A stretch of 49,392 nucleotides of DNA from MGBC108787 sp964430695 (GTDB lineage Bacteria > Bacillota_I > Bacilli_A > RF39 > UBA660): NCBI GenBank assembly GCA_964430695.1, contig CAYSFO010000006.1, forward strand, positions 1-49,392. Reading direction: 5' to 3'. The translations under genes were made by a program, and so were the position numbers. The notes below the pieces were generated by a model. That model was given only the letters and a program-made list of their open reading frames with translations, did no database searches and had not been told where the DNA came from. Below, one piece after another: positions 34,178 to 43,835 of the stretch (position 1 is its first letter; every line of letters starts with the position of its first letter).

Positions 34178-34822
34178 ATGGAACTATTTACCATTATTTG
34201 TAGAACAACATTCTTTTACTTTTTTATTGTACTTGCTTATCGTATTATGGGAAAAAGAGAAATTGGGCAACTCGGAATTATTGATTTAATTGTATCCATT
34301 CTAATTGCTGAATTAGTAGCCATTAGTATTGAAAACATTAAAGATTCTATCTTTTTTACCATTATTCCTATCGCCTTACTAGTCATTCTTGAACTTGCTT
34401 TGGCTTTTATTAGTATTAAATCGCGCACTTTCAGAACTCTCTTTGGCGGAAAACCATCGTTAATTATCGTAAACGGAAACGTTAATTATAAGGAGATGGT
34501 TCGTCAAAGATATAGCATGGATGATTTATTATTAAGTTTACGCCAGAAAGAAATTAAAAGCATTGAGGAAGTAGAATATGCCTTTTTAGAGCCAAATGGA
34601 AAACTATCGATATTTAAATACAACCTTTTCCATCGACATAGCAACTATCCCATGCCAATTATTTTAGATGGAAAAATACAAGAAAAAGCTTTAAGTTTTA
34701 TCAAAAAAGATAAACGATGGTTACAACAAGAACTGGCAAAGAAAAATCTTGGGGTAGAAGATGTTTTCTATGCCTTTAAGAAAAAAAGTAAAATATTTTT
34801 AATCAAAAAAAGTAATTTATAA
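34178..34822 (+). CDS. yrbG: DUF421 membrane protein (YetF/YrbG family)
   Basis: 214 aa. GGAGG places ATG 34178; twelve upstream codons are discarded. Three N-terminal membrane segments (about 3-85) with RIMGKREIGQLGIIDLIVSI, the family's best conserved stretch, then a soluble domain (FGGKPSLIIVNGNVNYKEM and MDDLLLSLRQKEI). The family is membrane-bound with roles suggested in spore coat or envelope; biochemical role unknown. Divergent from yrzE here, unlike Bacillus where both face one way. Confidence 0.9.
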   Translation: MELFTIICRTTFFYFFIVLAYRIMGKREIGQLGIIDLIVSILIAELVAISIENIKDSIFFTIIPIALLVILELALAFISIKSRTFRTLFGGKPSLIIVNGNVNYKEMVRQRYSMDDLLLSLRQKEIKSIEEVEYAFLEPNGKLSIFKYNLFHRHSNYPMPIILDGKIQEKALSFIKKDKRWLQQELAKKNLGVEDVFYAFKKKSKIFLIKKSNL

Positions 34823-34914
34823 TCTCATGGAATGTAAAAATGAAAAACTTCCTACTTTTATACTAGAAAAAATATGTTATTATATAGGTATAGTAAGTTT
34901 AGGAGGTTTTTATT

Positions 34915-35547
34915 ATGGCAGAAATAAAAGTCATTACCATTGAGGAAAATGAAAGTTTTTTAAGACAAGTGTCCAAAGAAGTAGATGTAAACGATAAAGA
35001 TTTAAAAGACGAAATTTTAATTTTGGAACAATATTGTTTGGAAAATGATGTCTTGGCAATGGCTGCAGTACAATTAGGAATTCCTAAAAGATTAATTTAT
35101 GTAAAAAATACAAATTTAGAATTAGTAAGAAAATATCGTGCAAATAGTGAAACAGAAGAAGATAAAAAACATAATGAAGCTAAAGTTTTAATAAATCCAG
35201 TTATCACTTTACGAGAAGGATTAACAGATTATTGGGAAGGGTGTGCTAGTTGCTTAGATAACATGGGCCATGTAAAAAGACCCTATAAAATTAAAGTCGA
35301 ATATGATGATCTAGAAGGAATAAAACATATAGAAGAATTCACAGGGTTTGCAGCAACCGTTTTATCTCATGAAATGGACCATTTAGACGGAATTCTTCAT
35401 ATGGATATTGCCGATGAAATCATTGTAATGACAAGAGAAGAAAGCAAAGCTTGGAGTCAAGAACATGATTACCATATTATTTCGAAAACAGGGGACTATG
35501 AGGAATTAAACAAAACAACAAAACTAGAATTAATCAAAAAGAATTAA
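34915..35547 (+). CDS. def: Peptide deformylase (divergent)
   Basis: 210 aa; removes formyl groups from new proteins. Motif 2 EGCAS (108-112) and motif 3 HEMDH (152-156) give the Cys and two His metal ligands with the catalytic Glu. Motif 1, normally GxGLAAPQ, reads LAMAAVQLG (47-55): the catalytic Gln53 stays but the Gly and Pro are lost. An insertion around 70-90 is also unusual. A main or secondary deformylase cannot be decided from the window. AGGAGG before ATG; single gene. Confidence 0.88.
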   Translation: MAEIKVITIEENESFLRQVSKEVDVNDKDLKDEILILEQYCLENDVLAMAAVQLGIPKRLIYVKNTNLELVRKYRANSETEEDKKHNEAKVLINPVITLREGLTDYWEGCASCLDNMGHVKRPYKIKVEYDDLEGIKHIEEFTGFAATVLSHEMDHLDGILHMDIADEIIVMTREESKAWSQEHDYHIISKTGDYEELNKTTKLELIKKN

Positions 35548-35610
35548 AAATTAAGAATATACAATAACTAGGGTTAATGGTATAATAAAGATAAGAAAAA
35601 GGGTGAATGT

Positions 35611-36090
35611 ATGGCTATTAGAAAAAAAATAGAAAAAATGAAAACAGTATTATTTTTTATGATTTTAGCAAATATTTGTCTAATTTTTCTTTGTTTTCTA
35701 TTTCTTATAAAACACATAAATCACCTAACAGTAACCCATGCCTTCAAAGATTTTAACTCTTCTAGCAAGTATAGTTTATATTTAGAAAAAGATAGAAATT
35801 GTAAAAGGCAAAAACAGAATCTATTTACGATTGAAAATGTTCATTTTTATGGTTATTGCATAAAAAGTATTACTATTTATTATAACCATGCCTATTTACC
35901 ACTAAAAGAGACATTAGAAAAAAAGTATTTAACCTTTGATGAACTTTTAAAAGATGCCACAGTAATAAATAGAGATTCTTTAATAAAAAAATATCAAAAA
36001 AATGCTTATACAATAACAGTGTATCCATTATATCCTGATTATACGGAAGTAATATTTAGTTCTATGACTAGAGATTACGTTTTAAATTGA
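35611..36090 (+). CDS. Hypothetical single-pass membrane protein
   Basis: 159 aa: basic N-terminus, one membrane segment (about 10-34), extracytoplasmic alpha/beta remainder with two cysteines (C59 and C77). Extended -10 TGGTATAAT ends at 35586 and a GGGTGAA site precedes ATG. Not recognised; not part of the Bacillus gene order. Confidence 0.65.
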   Translation: MAIRKKIEKMKTVLFFMILANICLIFLCFLFLIKHINHLTVTHAFKDFNSSSKYSLYLEKDRNCKRQKQNLFTIENVHFYGYCIKSITIYYNHAYLPLKETLEKKYLTFDELLKDATVINRDSLIKKYQKNAYTITVYPLYPDYTEVIFSSMTRDYVLN

Positions 36091-36144
36091 CATATTAAAT
36101 TTTAAATGTATAATAGTGAAAAAGGTTATAGAAAGAGGAAGTAT

Positions 36145-36780
36145 ATGTATCCCAAAACTTTATATGAATTATTAATACTCATTGATACCAAAAAACAATA
36201 TAGTGAAATTGCCAGTTTGTCTTTAGATGAAGATATTAAAAGACGTTATATTCTGCTGCGAAACAAAATTTCTGAATTAATATTTAAAATAATGGAAGTA
36301 CTTAATATAACCATTGAAGATTTAAATCAATTTTATAAAGAAATGATGGATTATTTAAAAGAAAGAAAAGCAGAAAATCCAGAATGCTCCACTATAGCTT
36401 CTTATTTTCAAAACTTTGATGAATTACCGTATAATGATTCGAAAAGAAAAACGTACCATACAATAGTCAATTTAGATCCATTATTCAAAAAAATCATGGG
36501 TAGAGAAGCATTGAAACAAAAAGTGCAAATAGAAACTACAATAGGAATGTCTCTAAACTTAGCTGAAACAAACTACGATATTTATGGGCTTACCGAGGCA
36601 AAAAATAATTGGAAAAATGCTATAGACTCTTTACAAAAAGAAGGAAAAATAACAGAAGAACAAAAAGCATATTATGACATGTATATAGACTATCTTGCTG
36701 ATTTCTATTGGAGTATAATTAATCAAGAGCAAGAAAAGTATGATGATACCTTAAATAGTGAAATAGGACAAAAAAGATAA
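36145..36780 (+). CDS. Hypothetical helical protein
   Basis: 211 aa from ATG 36145, preceded by AGAGGAAG; the earlier in-frame ATG at 36106 has no site. All helical, charged, with PKTLYELLILIDTKKQYSEIASLSLDEDI at the start and repeated helices; no signal, no membrane helix, no known motif. It ends 3 bases before the end of the convergent spoVB gene. Confidence 0.6.
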   Translation: MYPKTLYELLILIDTKKQYSEIASLSLDEDIKRRYILLRNKISELIFKIMEVLNITIEDLNQFYKEMMDYLKERKAENPECSTIASYFQNFDELPYNDSKRKTYHTIVNLDPLFKKIMGREALKQKVQIETTIGMSLNLAETNYDIYGLTEAKNNWKNAIDSLQKEGKITEEQKAYYDMYIDYLADFYWSIINQEQEKYDDTLNSEIGQKR

Positions 36781-36804
36781 TTTCTAGACCGAAATTACTT
36801 TTTT
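36770..36804. terminator. Bidirectional terminator between the 36145 gene and spoVB
   Basis: AAAAAAG (36770-36776) plus TAATTTC (36778-36784), six-base loop, GAAATTA (36791-36797) plus CTTTTTT (36798-36804). It overlaps the ends of both coding sequences. Confidence 0.85.
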
Positions 36805-38076
36805 TATTTTGACGAAATTAGTAAATACAACAAATAAAATATTAACAATTTCGGAAAGTATTAAGCCATAAATACCAATTTTCATAAAAGAGAAAAGAAC
36901 TAAAACAACCGTTTTTAATACGACACCAATAAACGTAATTTTCATTGTATAACTAGCCAGCCCAAGTCCTTGAAGAGTGCTAATAATTGGACTTTCCAGA
37001 TAAAACAGAACAAAGAAAGGAGCTAGAACTTTGATATAATCAGCACCACTTTTTGTATGATACAAAACCCATAATAATGGATTTCGAAAGATAAAAATAA
37101 AGATACTAAAAAATAAACCTAATAAAAAGGAGAAAAACAAAGCTTGTTTAAAACGTTTTCGGACCATTTTCATATTTCTTTTTTGCGCGTATTTACTAAT
37201 CTCAGGCATTAACGCATTTGATACCGCCCCTACAAAAAAAGAGGGCATAGTAAGTAAGGCAATTGAATAGGCGTTATAAGCACCATACTCCATTAAAATA
37301 AAGGTATTCGAATAACCAACAGAAAGTAAGATATTCGTTAAAAGAATAGGTTCAAAGAAAAAACCAATATTTCCAATAAAACGAGAAGAAACGGTAGGGA
37401 CACTTACATTTAAAACTTCTTTAATCGTTCTTTTATTAGGAATCAATTCCTTTTTTGTAATTAAAATATTTTTTGGAAGAAAAAATAAAAAGACAAGTAT
37501 AGAAAAACACTCCGAAAAAATTGTAAGAAGAATAAAAGCAGTTACCCCAACAACAACCCCTTTTTTCATAAAATAAGGCAAAAAGAAAACAATTAACAAA
37601 AGACGAACCACTTGTTCAAGACAGTTAGATAAAGCATAGGGAAACATTCTCTGCTTTCCAAAAAAATAACCTTTGATAATGCTCGATAAACTAATAAAAG
37701 GTAGGGTAATTGTACAAGCAAGAAGTAAAATATAAGCCTCTTTATTTTTAAGTAATTCATAGGCAATAAATTTACTAGCTAAAAACATAATGGAAAGAAG
37801 GAAAGAATTAACAACAATAATAATAGCAACAGAAGAACAAATAATTTTAAGACTTCTTGTTTTTTCTTCCGCAACCAATTTGGAAATAGCAAGAGGTAGA
37901 GCAAGAGTGGCAATCGTAATTAAAAGCGAATACGTAGGGAAAATAAGAGAATATAAACTGACTCCTTCTTCTAAAATAATTCTTGTATAAACGATTTTAA
38001 TGATAAAACCTAATACTTTCGTTATAAATCCACCTAGAATAAGTATGATTGTAGAGGAAATAAACTTATTTTTCAC
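36784..38076 (-). CDS. spoVB: SpoVB-like lipid flippase (MOP superfamily)
   Basis: 430 aa, about 12-14 membrane segments. The MurJ/SpoVB family flips lipid-linked peptidoglycan precursors; SpoVB serves spore cortex synthesis. Typical parts: GGFITKVLGFIIKIVYTRII at the N-terminus, YSLIFPTYSLLITIATLALP, SSIIKGYFFGKQRMFPYALS and EISKYAQKRNMK. Shorter than SpoVB of Bacillus (518 aa), so the last segments are lost. GTG start at 38076 after GGGGTGAG. Neighbour of comN as in Bacillus, but here on the opposite strand. Confidence 0.88.
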   Translation of the reverse strand: MKNKFISSTIILILGGFITKVLGFIIKIVYTRIILEEGVSLYSLIFPTYSLLITIATLALPLAISKLVAEEKTRSLKIICSSVAIIIVVNSFLLSIMFLASKFIAYELLKNKEAYILLLACTITLPFISLSSIIKGYFFGKQRMFPYALSNCLEQVVRLLLIVFFLPYFMKKGVVVGVTAFILLTIFSECFSILVFLFFLPKNILITKKELIPNKRTIKEVLNVSVPTVSSRFIGNIGFFFEPILLTNILLSVGYSNTFILMEYGAYNAYSIALLTMPSFFVGAVSNALMPEISKYAQKRNMKMVRKRFKQALFFSFLLGLFFSIFIFIFRNPLLWVLYHTKSGADYIKVLAPFFVLFYLESPIISTLQGLGLASYTMKITFIGVVLKTVVLVLFSFMKIGIYGLILSEIVNILFVVFTNFVKIKKVISV

Positions 38077-38144
38077 CTGCTCACCCCTTTAAAAAAATAA
38101 AAAAATGCTTTATAATCAAAACATATGATAAAGGAGACAAAAAT

Positions 38145-38396
38145 ATGGTAAATGAACAATTTAATTCCATACCTGAACTTTATAAAAGGGTAATGCCTGC
38201 CTTAAAATCGAAAAGAAAAGAACTAGAAGCAAAAAAACTAGGATTTATTACAGAAGAAGATATATGGCACTGTCTTAGAAAAAAGAAATGGAATAAAGAA
38301 AGAGAATTAACATTATTTGATATTGTTCATGATATTTTATACATGACAGAAGAAGAAATTTTAGAATACATAAAAATACATAAGGAGAGAATATGA
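38145..38396 (+). CDS. comN: ComN-like post-transcriptional regulator
   Basis: 83 aa; ELYKRVMPALKSKRKELEAKKLGFITEEDIWHCL is the conserved half of the Post_transc_reg family, whose Bacillus member ComN (YrzD) affects comE mRNA and cell-pole localisation. Position next to spoVB also agrees. AAAGGAG before ATG. Overlaps rel by four bases (ATGA). Confidence 0.78.
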   Translation: MVNEQFNSIPELYKRVMPALKSKRKELEAKKLGFITEEDIWHCLRKKKWNKERELTLFDIVHDILYMTEEEILEYIKIHKERI

Positions 38397-40540
38397 ACAA
38401 AAATCCAGTCTATGAAGATTTATTAAATAAAATAAAAGATAATTTTACCGAAGAAGAATTAAGAGAAATTAAAGAATCTTATGATTTTGCTTATCAAAAA
38501 CACCAAGGTAAATATAGATTATCAGAAGAAGAATACATCACACATCCCTTAAATGTTGCTATAATATTAAGCGAATTAAACGTCGATAAAACCACCATTA
38601 TGGCGGCACTTTTACATGAAGTCATCAATAATGGAGATACAGAAGAAAGTGAGCTAGAAAGTGTATTTGGTTCAGAAATTTGTAAGATTGTAAAAAGTAT
38701 TAGTACAATTAATAAATTAGAATTACCAGACGATAAAGAATCATCTGCTATCTATTTAAGAAAAGTATTAGTAGGACTTTCTGAAGATGTTCGTGTTTTA
38801 TTTATTAAACTTGCCGATCGTTTACACAACATGCGTACCATTTGGGCAGTAAACCCAGAAAAGCAAAAAAGAAAAGCCAATGAAACAATGAATGTGTTAA
38901 TTCCAATTGCACACCGTTTAGGAATGTATTCTATCAAAAGTGAATTAGAAGACTTATGTTTAAAATATTTAAAACCAGATGTCTACAATGACATTTTGAA
39001 CAAATTAAACGCTTCTGTTGAAGAATTAAATGAAGTATTAGAAGATATGCAAAATAGTATTTCCGATTTATTAATAGAAAATGGTATAAAGTTTCATATT
39101 AAAAGTCGTGTAAAAAGTATTTATAGTATTTATAAAAAATTAACAACATGGCGAAAATGGTCTGATATTTATGATATTTTAGCTTTAAGAGTGATTACCG
39201 AAAAAGAAGGCGATTGTTACTTAGCTATAGGATTAATCCATTCCAAATTCCGTCCGATTCCTAAACGATTTAAAGATTATATTGCCAACCCAAAAGGAAA
39301 CATGTATCAATCTTTACATACAGGAGTATATGGACCCAATGGACATGTATTTGAAATTCAAGTAAGAACCCATGAAATGGATGAAATTGCAGAAAAAGGA
39401 ATTGCTTCTCACTTTTCCTATAAAGAAAAAGGAACAAAAAATATTCAAAATATGATGGAACAAAAATTAGAAATTTTCCGTAACATCATTGAAACGTATA
39501 ATGAAACAGATAACGATTTAGATTTTGCCTCTCAAGTGGGTGCTGATATTTTAGAAGAACCGATTTATGTATTCACTCCTAAAGGAGACGTTGTAGAACT
39601 ACCAAAAGATTCAACACCTGTGGATTTTGCTTACCGCATTCATTCCAAAGTAGGAGAAACAACGATTGGAGCGATTGTCAATGATGAAATTGTGCCTTTA
39701 TCTCATGAACTTCATGATGGAGACGTCATCAAAATTAATACAAGTAAAAATTCCACGCCAAGTAAAGAATGGCTTGATTTTGTAAAAACAAATGGTGCCA
39801 AAAATAAAATAAAAGCCTATTTCAGTAAGCAAGACCGTGAAAATTATATCGAAAATGGAAAAAATATTCTTGAAAAAGAATTAAGAAAGCAAAAGTTATC
39901 TTTCAACGAAGTATTTAATGATGAAAAATTAAATAAAATTTATGAAGATTTAAAACTAAATGATTTAGAAGACATTTATTTAGCCATTGGTTCTTTCAGA
40001 TACACTGCTGGATATATTATTCGCCTAACGACAGAAGAAAAACATGATGTAACCGATGCTTTAATTGAAAAAGTAGCAAACAAAAGCAAAAATATCCCTA
40101 AATTAGATCATAAAAATGACCTTATTGTTGGAGAACATGATGATATTTTAGTTACCCTTGCAAAATGTTGTAAACCCGTAAAAGGAGACCAAATTATCGG
40201 CTATATTACTAAAGGAGAAGGAATTACTGTCCACAAAACAAATTGCCCAAATATAATAAATAAAAATGAAAGAGTAATTGATGTTTATTGGAATGAAGAT
40301 TCTTCTAACGATTACTATGCCGAAATATTTGTTGAAACACTAAATGATAAAAATTATCTATCCGATTTAATCAATAAAGCTTCTGTAAAAAATATTAGTG
40401 TAGCTTCCTTAAAAACAGAAGAAAATATAGATTTTACAATTTATACCCTTACCATAAAAGTGAAAAACAAAGATGAATTAAATGACTTTATTGATAGCTT
40501 ATATTCTTTTACTTTTGTAAAAAAGGCAGGCAAAAAATAA
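38393..40540 (+). CDS. rel: Rel-type (p)ppGpp synthetase with altered hydrolase motif
   Basis: 715 aa, stringent-response enzyme with all domains: HD (about 25-200), synthetase (about 235-360; RFKDYIA, YQSLHTGVYGPNG, FEIQVRTHEMDEIAEKG), TGS (about 385-450) and a C-terminal zinc-finger/ACT part (CCKPVKGD, HKTNCPN, FVETLNDK). The synthetase looks intact and has the RxKD form of long bifunctional Rel. In the hydrolase domain the HDxxED motif reads H75-E-V-I-N-N80, so the metal-binding Asp and the catalytic Glu-Asp pair are gone; hydrolysis of ppGpp is probably lost. Overlaps comN and, by TAATG, dtd. Confidence 0.96.
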   Translation: MNKNPVYEDLLNKIKDNFTEEELREIKESYDFAYQKHQGKYRLSEEEYITHPLNVAIILSELNVDKTTIMAALLHEVINNGDTEESELESVFGSEICKIVKSISTINKLELPDDKESSAIYLRKVLVGLSEDVRVLFIKLADRLHNMRTIWAVNPEKQKRKANETMNVLIPIAHRLGMYSIKSELEDLCLKYLKPDVYNDILNKLNASVEELNEVLEDMQNSISDLLIENGIKFHIKSRVKSIYSIYKKLTTWRKWSDIYDILALRVITEKEGDCYLAIGLIHSKFRPIPKRFKDYIANPKGNMYQSLHTGVYGPNGHVFEIQVRTHEMDEIAEKGIASHFSYKEKGTKNIQNMMEQKLEIFRNIIETYNETDNDLDFASQVGADILEEPIYVFTPKGDVVELPKDSTPVDFAYRIHSKVGETTIGAIVNDEIVPLSHELHDGDVIKINTSKNSTPSKEWLDFVKTNGAKNKIKAYFSKQDRENYIENGKNILEKELRKQKLSFNEVFNDEKLNKIYEDLKLNDLEDIYLAIGSFRYTAGYIIRLTTEEKHDVTDALIEKVANKSKNIPKLDHKNDLIVGEHDDILVTLAKCCKPVKGDQIIGYITKGEGITVHKTNCPNIINKNERVIDVYWNEDSSNDYYAEIFVETLNDKNYLSDLINKASVKNISVASLKTEENIDFTIYTLTIKVKNKDELNDFIDSLYSFTFVKKAGKK

Positions 40541-40989
40541 TGCGTGTAGTAGTACAAAGAAGCAAAAATTCCAATGTAAGTGTTGATGACAAAATTGTTG
40601 GAGAAATAAACAAAGGATTATGTATTTTAGTTGGATTTACGGATGGTGATGCAGAAGCAGACATAGACCATATAGTTAAAAAAGTAATAAATTTACGTAT
40701 CTTCGATGACGAAAATGGTATCATGAATAAAAACATTCTAGATGTTGGAGGAAGTATTCTTTCTATTAGCCAATTTACATTATACGCAGATACCAAAAAA
40801 GGCAATCGGCCATCATACATAAAAGCCATGAAAGGAGAGAGTGCCATCAAACTTTATGAGTTGTTCAATCAAAAATTAAAAGAATATGTTGATGTACAAA
40901 CAGGGATATTTGGAGCAGATATGTTAGTTTCGATTGAAAATGATGGACCAGTAACTATACTCATGGATTCTAAAAACAAGGAGGAATAA
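40540..40989 (+). CDS. dtd: D-aminoacyl-tRNA deacylase
   Basis: 149 aa; removes D-amino acids from mischarged tRNA. The motifs SQFTLYA (about 75-81) and NDGPVTI (about 132-138, the cross-subunit GP motif) are intact. Starts on the rel stop (TAATG), the same rel-dtd order as in Bacillus. Confidence 0.97.
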   Translation: MRVVVQRSKNSNVSVDDKIVGEINKGLCILVGFTDGDAEADIDHIVKKVINLRIFDDENGIMNKNILDVGGSILSISQFTLYADTKKGNRPSYIKAMKGESAIKLYELFNQKLKEYVDVQTGIFGADMLVSIENDGPVTILMDSKNKEE

Positions 40990-40990
40990 T

Positions 40991-42259
40991 ATGAAAGGAA
41001 AAATAGCAAAAAAAGGAACAATAATTGCTTGGATTTTACTTCCGATCTTTTTTACAGCTAGTATTATTAGTTTTCACAGTACAGAGTTAATTAGAAGACC
41101 TCTCCAAATTTTAAGTATTTTAATAAGTGTTTTAACAATAATCTATCTAATGGCACAAATCATTTTGGATTCTAAAAAAACAGCAGAAAAAGAGAGCAAA
41201 ACAGTATTACAATGGTTAGGAAGAGCATCTATTGTTGTGGAAGGGATAGGAGCTATTACTTTCTTATTTCTTCTATATGCTCCTTTTTCTAATTTTCGTT
41301 CTTGGTTGATTCCCACCGCTATGACAACAATGTCTCATCAATATTTGGCCACTTGGTTTTATAGTGCAGAGGAAATAAACAAAGTATTAAGTGAAAATCA
41401 AGTGCTAGAAATAGAAGAAAATACGAATCCAGATTTAATTCAAATGGAAGAATCAACAAGATATGAGAATGAATTTGAACGTCAAGTATTAGAAAGAGAA
41501 AAAGATGCCATCTATAAAATCATTCCCATCTCTGAAAAAAATTATAAAGGCTATTTAGCCATCATCTATGATTCTTCTAGAATTGTTGTATCTACGACAA
41601 AGTATTTAGAAGAAAGAGGGCAATATGTAACCGAAATGGCTGCCCAAGAACACGCTATTTTAGCAATTAATGGGGGAGGATTTGTAGATCCTAATTACAA
41701 TAGTAGCGGGGGTTCTCCGCAAGGAATTGTCATAAAAAACGGTAAAGTAATTACAAATAGGAGCTATGATGCAACAGGAGGATTAATCGGATTTACGAAA
41801 GCAAATAAATTAGTTTTAGGAAGAATGAGTAGTGAGGAAGCACTTAATTTAGGAGTACGGGATGCCCTCTCTTTTGGGCCATTCTTAATCGTCAATGGTA
41901 AAAAAGCCTTTATTAAAGGAAATGGAGGTTGGGGCACTGCTCCAAGAACTGCCATTGCTCAAAGACAAGATGGAATTGTTTTAATGGTAGCAGTTGATGG
42001 AAGAACCATTGCAAATCCAGGAGCAAGTATGTTAGATTTAACGAACTTACTTTCAGATTATGGAGCCTATAACGCGGCCAATTTAGATGGTGGAACTTCT
42101 ACGGTAATGGTTTTACCAATGAAAGAAGCTAAAAAATATTTAAAAGATAGTGAATTAGAAGAGCATTGCCGTAAAGAATATTGTCAAATAAACGATCCCG
42201 TAGATAGCACAGGAGCACATAAAACTAGACCTATTGCTAGCTCATTTTTAGTAAAATAA
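40991..42259 (+). CDS. Membrane-anchored phosphodiester glycosidase (NAGPA domain)
   Basis: 422 aa. Four N-terminal membrane segments (about 10-115), then an extracytoplasmic NAGPA/DUF2233 domain (about 165-422): INGGGFVDPNYNSSGGSPQGIVI, SFGPFLIVNGKKAF, TAPRTAIAQRQDGIVLMVAVDGR and AANLDGGTSTVMV are family signatures. Such enzymes cut GlcNAc-phosphodiester links in surface polymers such as teichoic acids or capsule. Follows dtd by one base after AAGGAGG, in the place of the yrvJ amidase gene of Bacillus. Confidence 0.9.
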   Translation: MKGKIAKKGTIIAWILLPIFFTASIISFHSTELIRRPLQILSILISVLTIIYLMAQIILDSKKTAEKESKTVLQWLGRASIVVEGIGAITFLFLLYAPFSNFRSWLIPTAMTTMSHQYLATWFYSAEEINKVLSENQVLEIEENTNPDLIQMEESTRYENEFERQVLEREKDAIYKIIPISEKNYKGYLAIIYDSSRIVVSTTKYLEERGQYVTEMAAQEHAILAINGGGFVDPNYNSSGGSPQGIVIKNGKVITNRSYDATGGLIGFTKANKLVLGRMSSEEALNLGVRDALSFGPFLIVNGKKAFIKGNGGWGTAPRTAIAQRQDGIVLMVAVDGRTIANPGASMLDLTNLLSDYGAYNAANLDGGTSTVMVLPMKEAKKYLKDSELEEHCRKEYCQINDPVDSTGAHKTRPIASSFLVK

Positions 42260-42280
42260 TTTTATAAGGAGAAAGATAAA

Positions 42281-42808
42281 ATGGAAAAAAAATTAGTATG
42301 GATTATTTTTGGAAACGGATATAACTTAGAAGATGGAACCCTGATTACATATGATTACAATTTAGATCTTAAAACAACGCATGAAGATTGTTGTAAAGAT
42401 TTTTGTGAGAAACATGGAATTGATTGTACTTTTTGTCATTCTCATACAGATTTTGCCAAACTATTTACTGCCTTAGGTTTTATTGTTGTTCTAAATTCTG
42501 CAAAAAAAATAGACGGAAAATATTTTTGTAGTATATTTTTACCAGAAAAAATGACCGAAAAACAAATAAGTTTTTTAGAGGAACAAAAAAGCTTTTTTGT
42601 AGAAAAGTATGACACCAATAAAGCGCTTTTCAAAACAAAAGTTTTTACAACTACAGAACATCCTTATAAAACAAAAGATAGTTTTCGAGATTTATATATA
42701 GAAAGTATAATTGAAAATAATCAAACGGAAAATGGTCAAGAATTATTATATAGAGAGGTTGAAAGACAAAAAGAAAATTTAGAAATAAATAATAACCAAA
42801 AAAGATAA
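42281..42808 (+). CDS. Hypothetical Cys/His-containing protein
   Basis: 175 aa. Residues about 35-56 hold a cluster of Cys and His (HEDCCKDFCEKHGIDCTFCHSH) that could bind a metal; the rest is alpha/beta (FTALGFIVVLNSAKKIDGKYFCSIFLP) with a Glu/Asn-rich tail. Soluble, not recognised. Strong AAGGAG before ATG; 21 bases after the glycosidase gene and probably cotranscribed. Confidence 0.65.
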   Translation: MEKKLVWIIFGNGYNLEDGTLITYDYNLDLKTTHEDCCKDFCEKHGIDCTFCHSHTDFAKLFTALGFIVVLNSAKKIDGKYFCSIFLPEKMTEKQISFLEEQKSFFVEKYDTNKALFKTKVFTTTEHPYKTKDSFRDLYIESIIENNQTENGQELLYREVERQKENLEINNNQKR

Positions 42809-42943
42809 TGAGTAAGTGTAAGATAGTCTTTTTATTATCATTCGCCAAAAAAAGTCAAAAAAATCTAAAACATGTCAAAACCTTTTCTTGCAAATCAAAG
42901 ATGATGCTTTTAAGATAACTCTCTAAAAGAAGGAGAGATTCTA

Positions 42944-43786
42944 ATGACCTTAGTTACAAGTAAAAATGATCGAATGTTTAAAACGATTATTGCCAACGAA
43001 AAAAATCATGATTTAATGAATGCAATCTTCTCCGAAGTAATGGGATTTGAAGTAACTTTTATTGCTTACTTAAAAAATGAGTTACCAATTCGTAAAGAAA
43101 AAGAAAGAGGAAAAACATTAGATGTCATTGTTATGGGAAGTGGAGTGTATTATAATCTGGAGTTGAATACCGAAAAAGATGTTGCCCTCCATATCAGAAA
43201 TTTAAACTTTTTTACCAGTTTTTATAGCCAACATACAATCCGTGGAAAAAAATACGATACCAAAACAAAGTTTGTTCATATCGATTTATCTTATAATTTA
43301 GCTGATAAAATACCTTTAAGAACTTCTTATAAACTAAGAAGTGAAGATGGAAACTGGGAATATGTTCAAAACTTTGAAATTATTGAAGTAAACATGGACA
43401 AACTAAAACAATTATGGTACTCTGGAGACAAAGAAGTGGAAGAAAAGTATAAACATCTATTAATGCTTGATATCGAAAATATAAAAGACTTAGAAAAATT
43501 AAGTAAAGGAGATAAACTTGTGAAAGAATATACAGATAAATTAGTAAAATTAAATATGGACAAACCCTTTATTCGTTCTATAACTCCCGAAGAAGATGCA
43601 ATTCTAATTGAAAATACCATAAAAGAAGTGATATTTGAAGAAGGCGTAGAAGAAGGTCTTAAAAAAGGTATAAAACAAAAAGCCATCGAAACAGCCAAAA
43701 CTTTGCTTACTATGCCTAATATAACAATGGAACAAATAGCAGAGGCTACGAAATTATCGATTGAAGAAATTAATAATATAATGTAA
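42944..43786 (+). CDS. PD-(D/E)XK nuclease-like protein (Rpn/PDDEXK_2 family)
   Basis: 280 aa. SKNDRMFKTIIANEKNHDLM at the start, Asp60 in GKTLDVIVMG and ExN at 73-75 in YYNLELNTEKD form the PD-(D/E)XK nuclease core; the usual E-x-Q is E-x-N. The C-terminus (VEEGLKKGIKQKAIETAKTLL and IAEATKLSIEEI) is the family's typical helical tail. Related Rpn proteins are recombination-promoting DNA nucleases and multiply in genomes like mobile elements. No inverted repeats were seen around it. Confidence 0.85.
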   Translation: MTLVTSKNDRMFKTIIANEKNHDLMNAIFSEVMGFEVTFIAYLKNELPIRKEKERGKTLDVIVMGSGVYYNLELNTEKDVALHIRNLNFFTSFYSQHTIRGKKYDTKTKFVHIDLSYNLADKIPLRTSYKLRSEDGNWEYVQNFEIIEVNMDKLKQLWYSGDKEVEEKYKHLLMLDIENIKDLEKLSKGDKLVKEYTDKLVKLNMDKPFIRSITPEEDAILIENTIKEVIFEEGVEEGLKKGIKQKAIETAKTLLTMPNITMEQIAEATKLSIEEINNIM

Positions 43787-43835
43787 CAATAAAAAACACC
43801 TAGTATTATTTAAAAAAATAACTTACACTAAAGTT

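Noticed and set aside
42809..43835. Insertion sequence boundaries around the PD-(D/E)XK gene
   Set aside because: No inverted repeats or target duplications were seen on either side.
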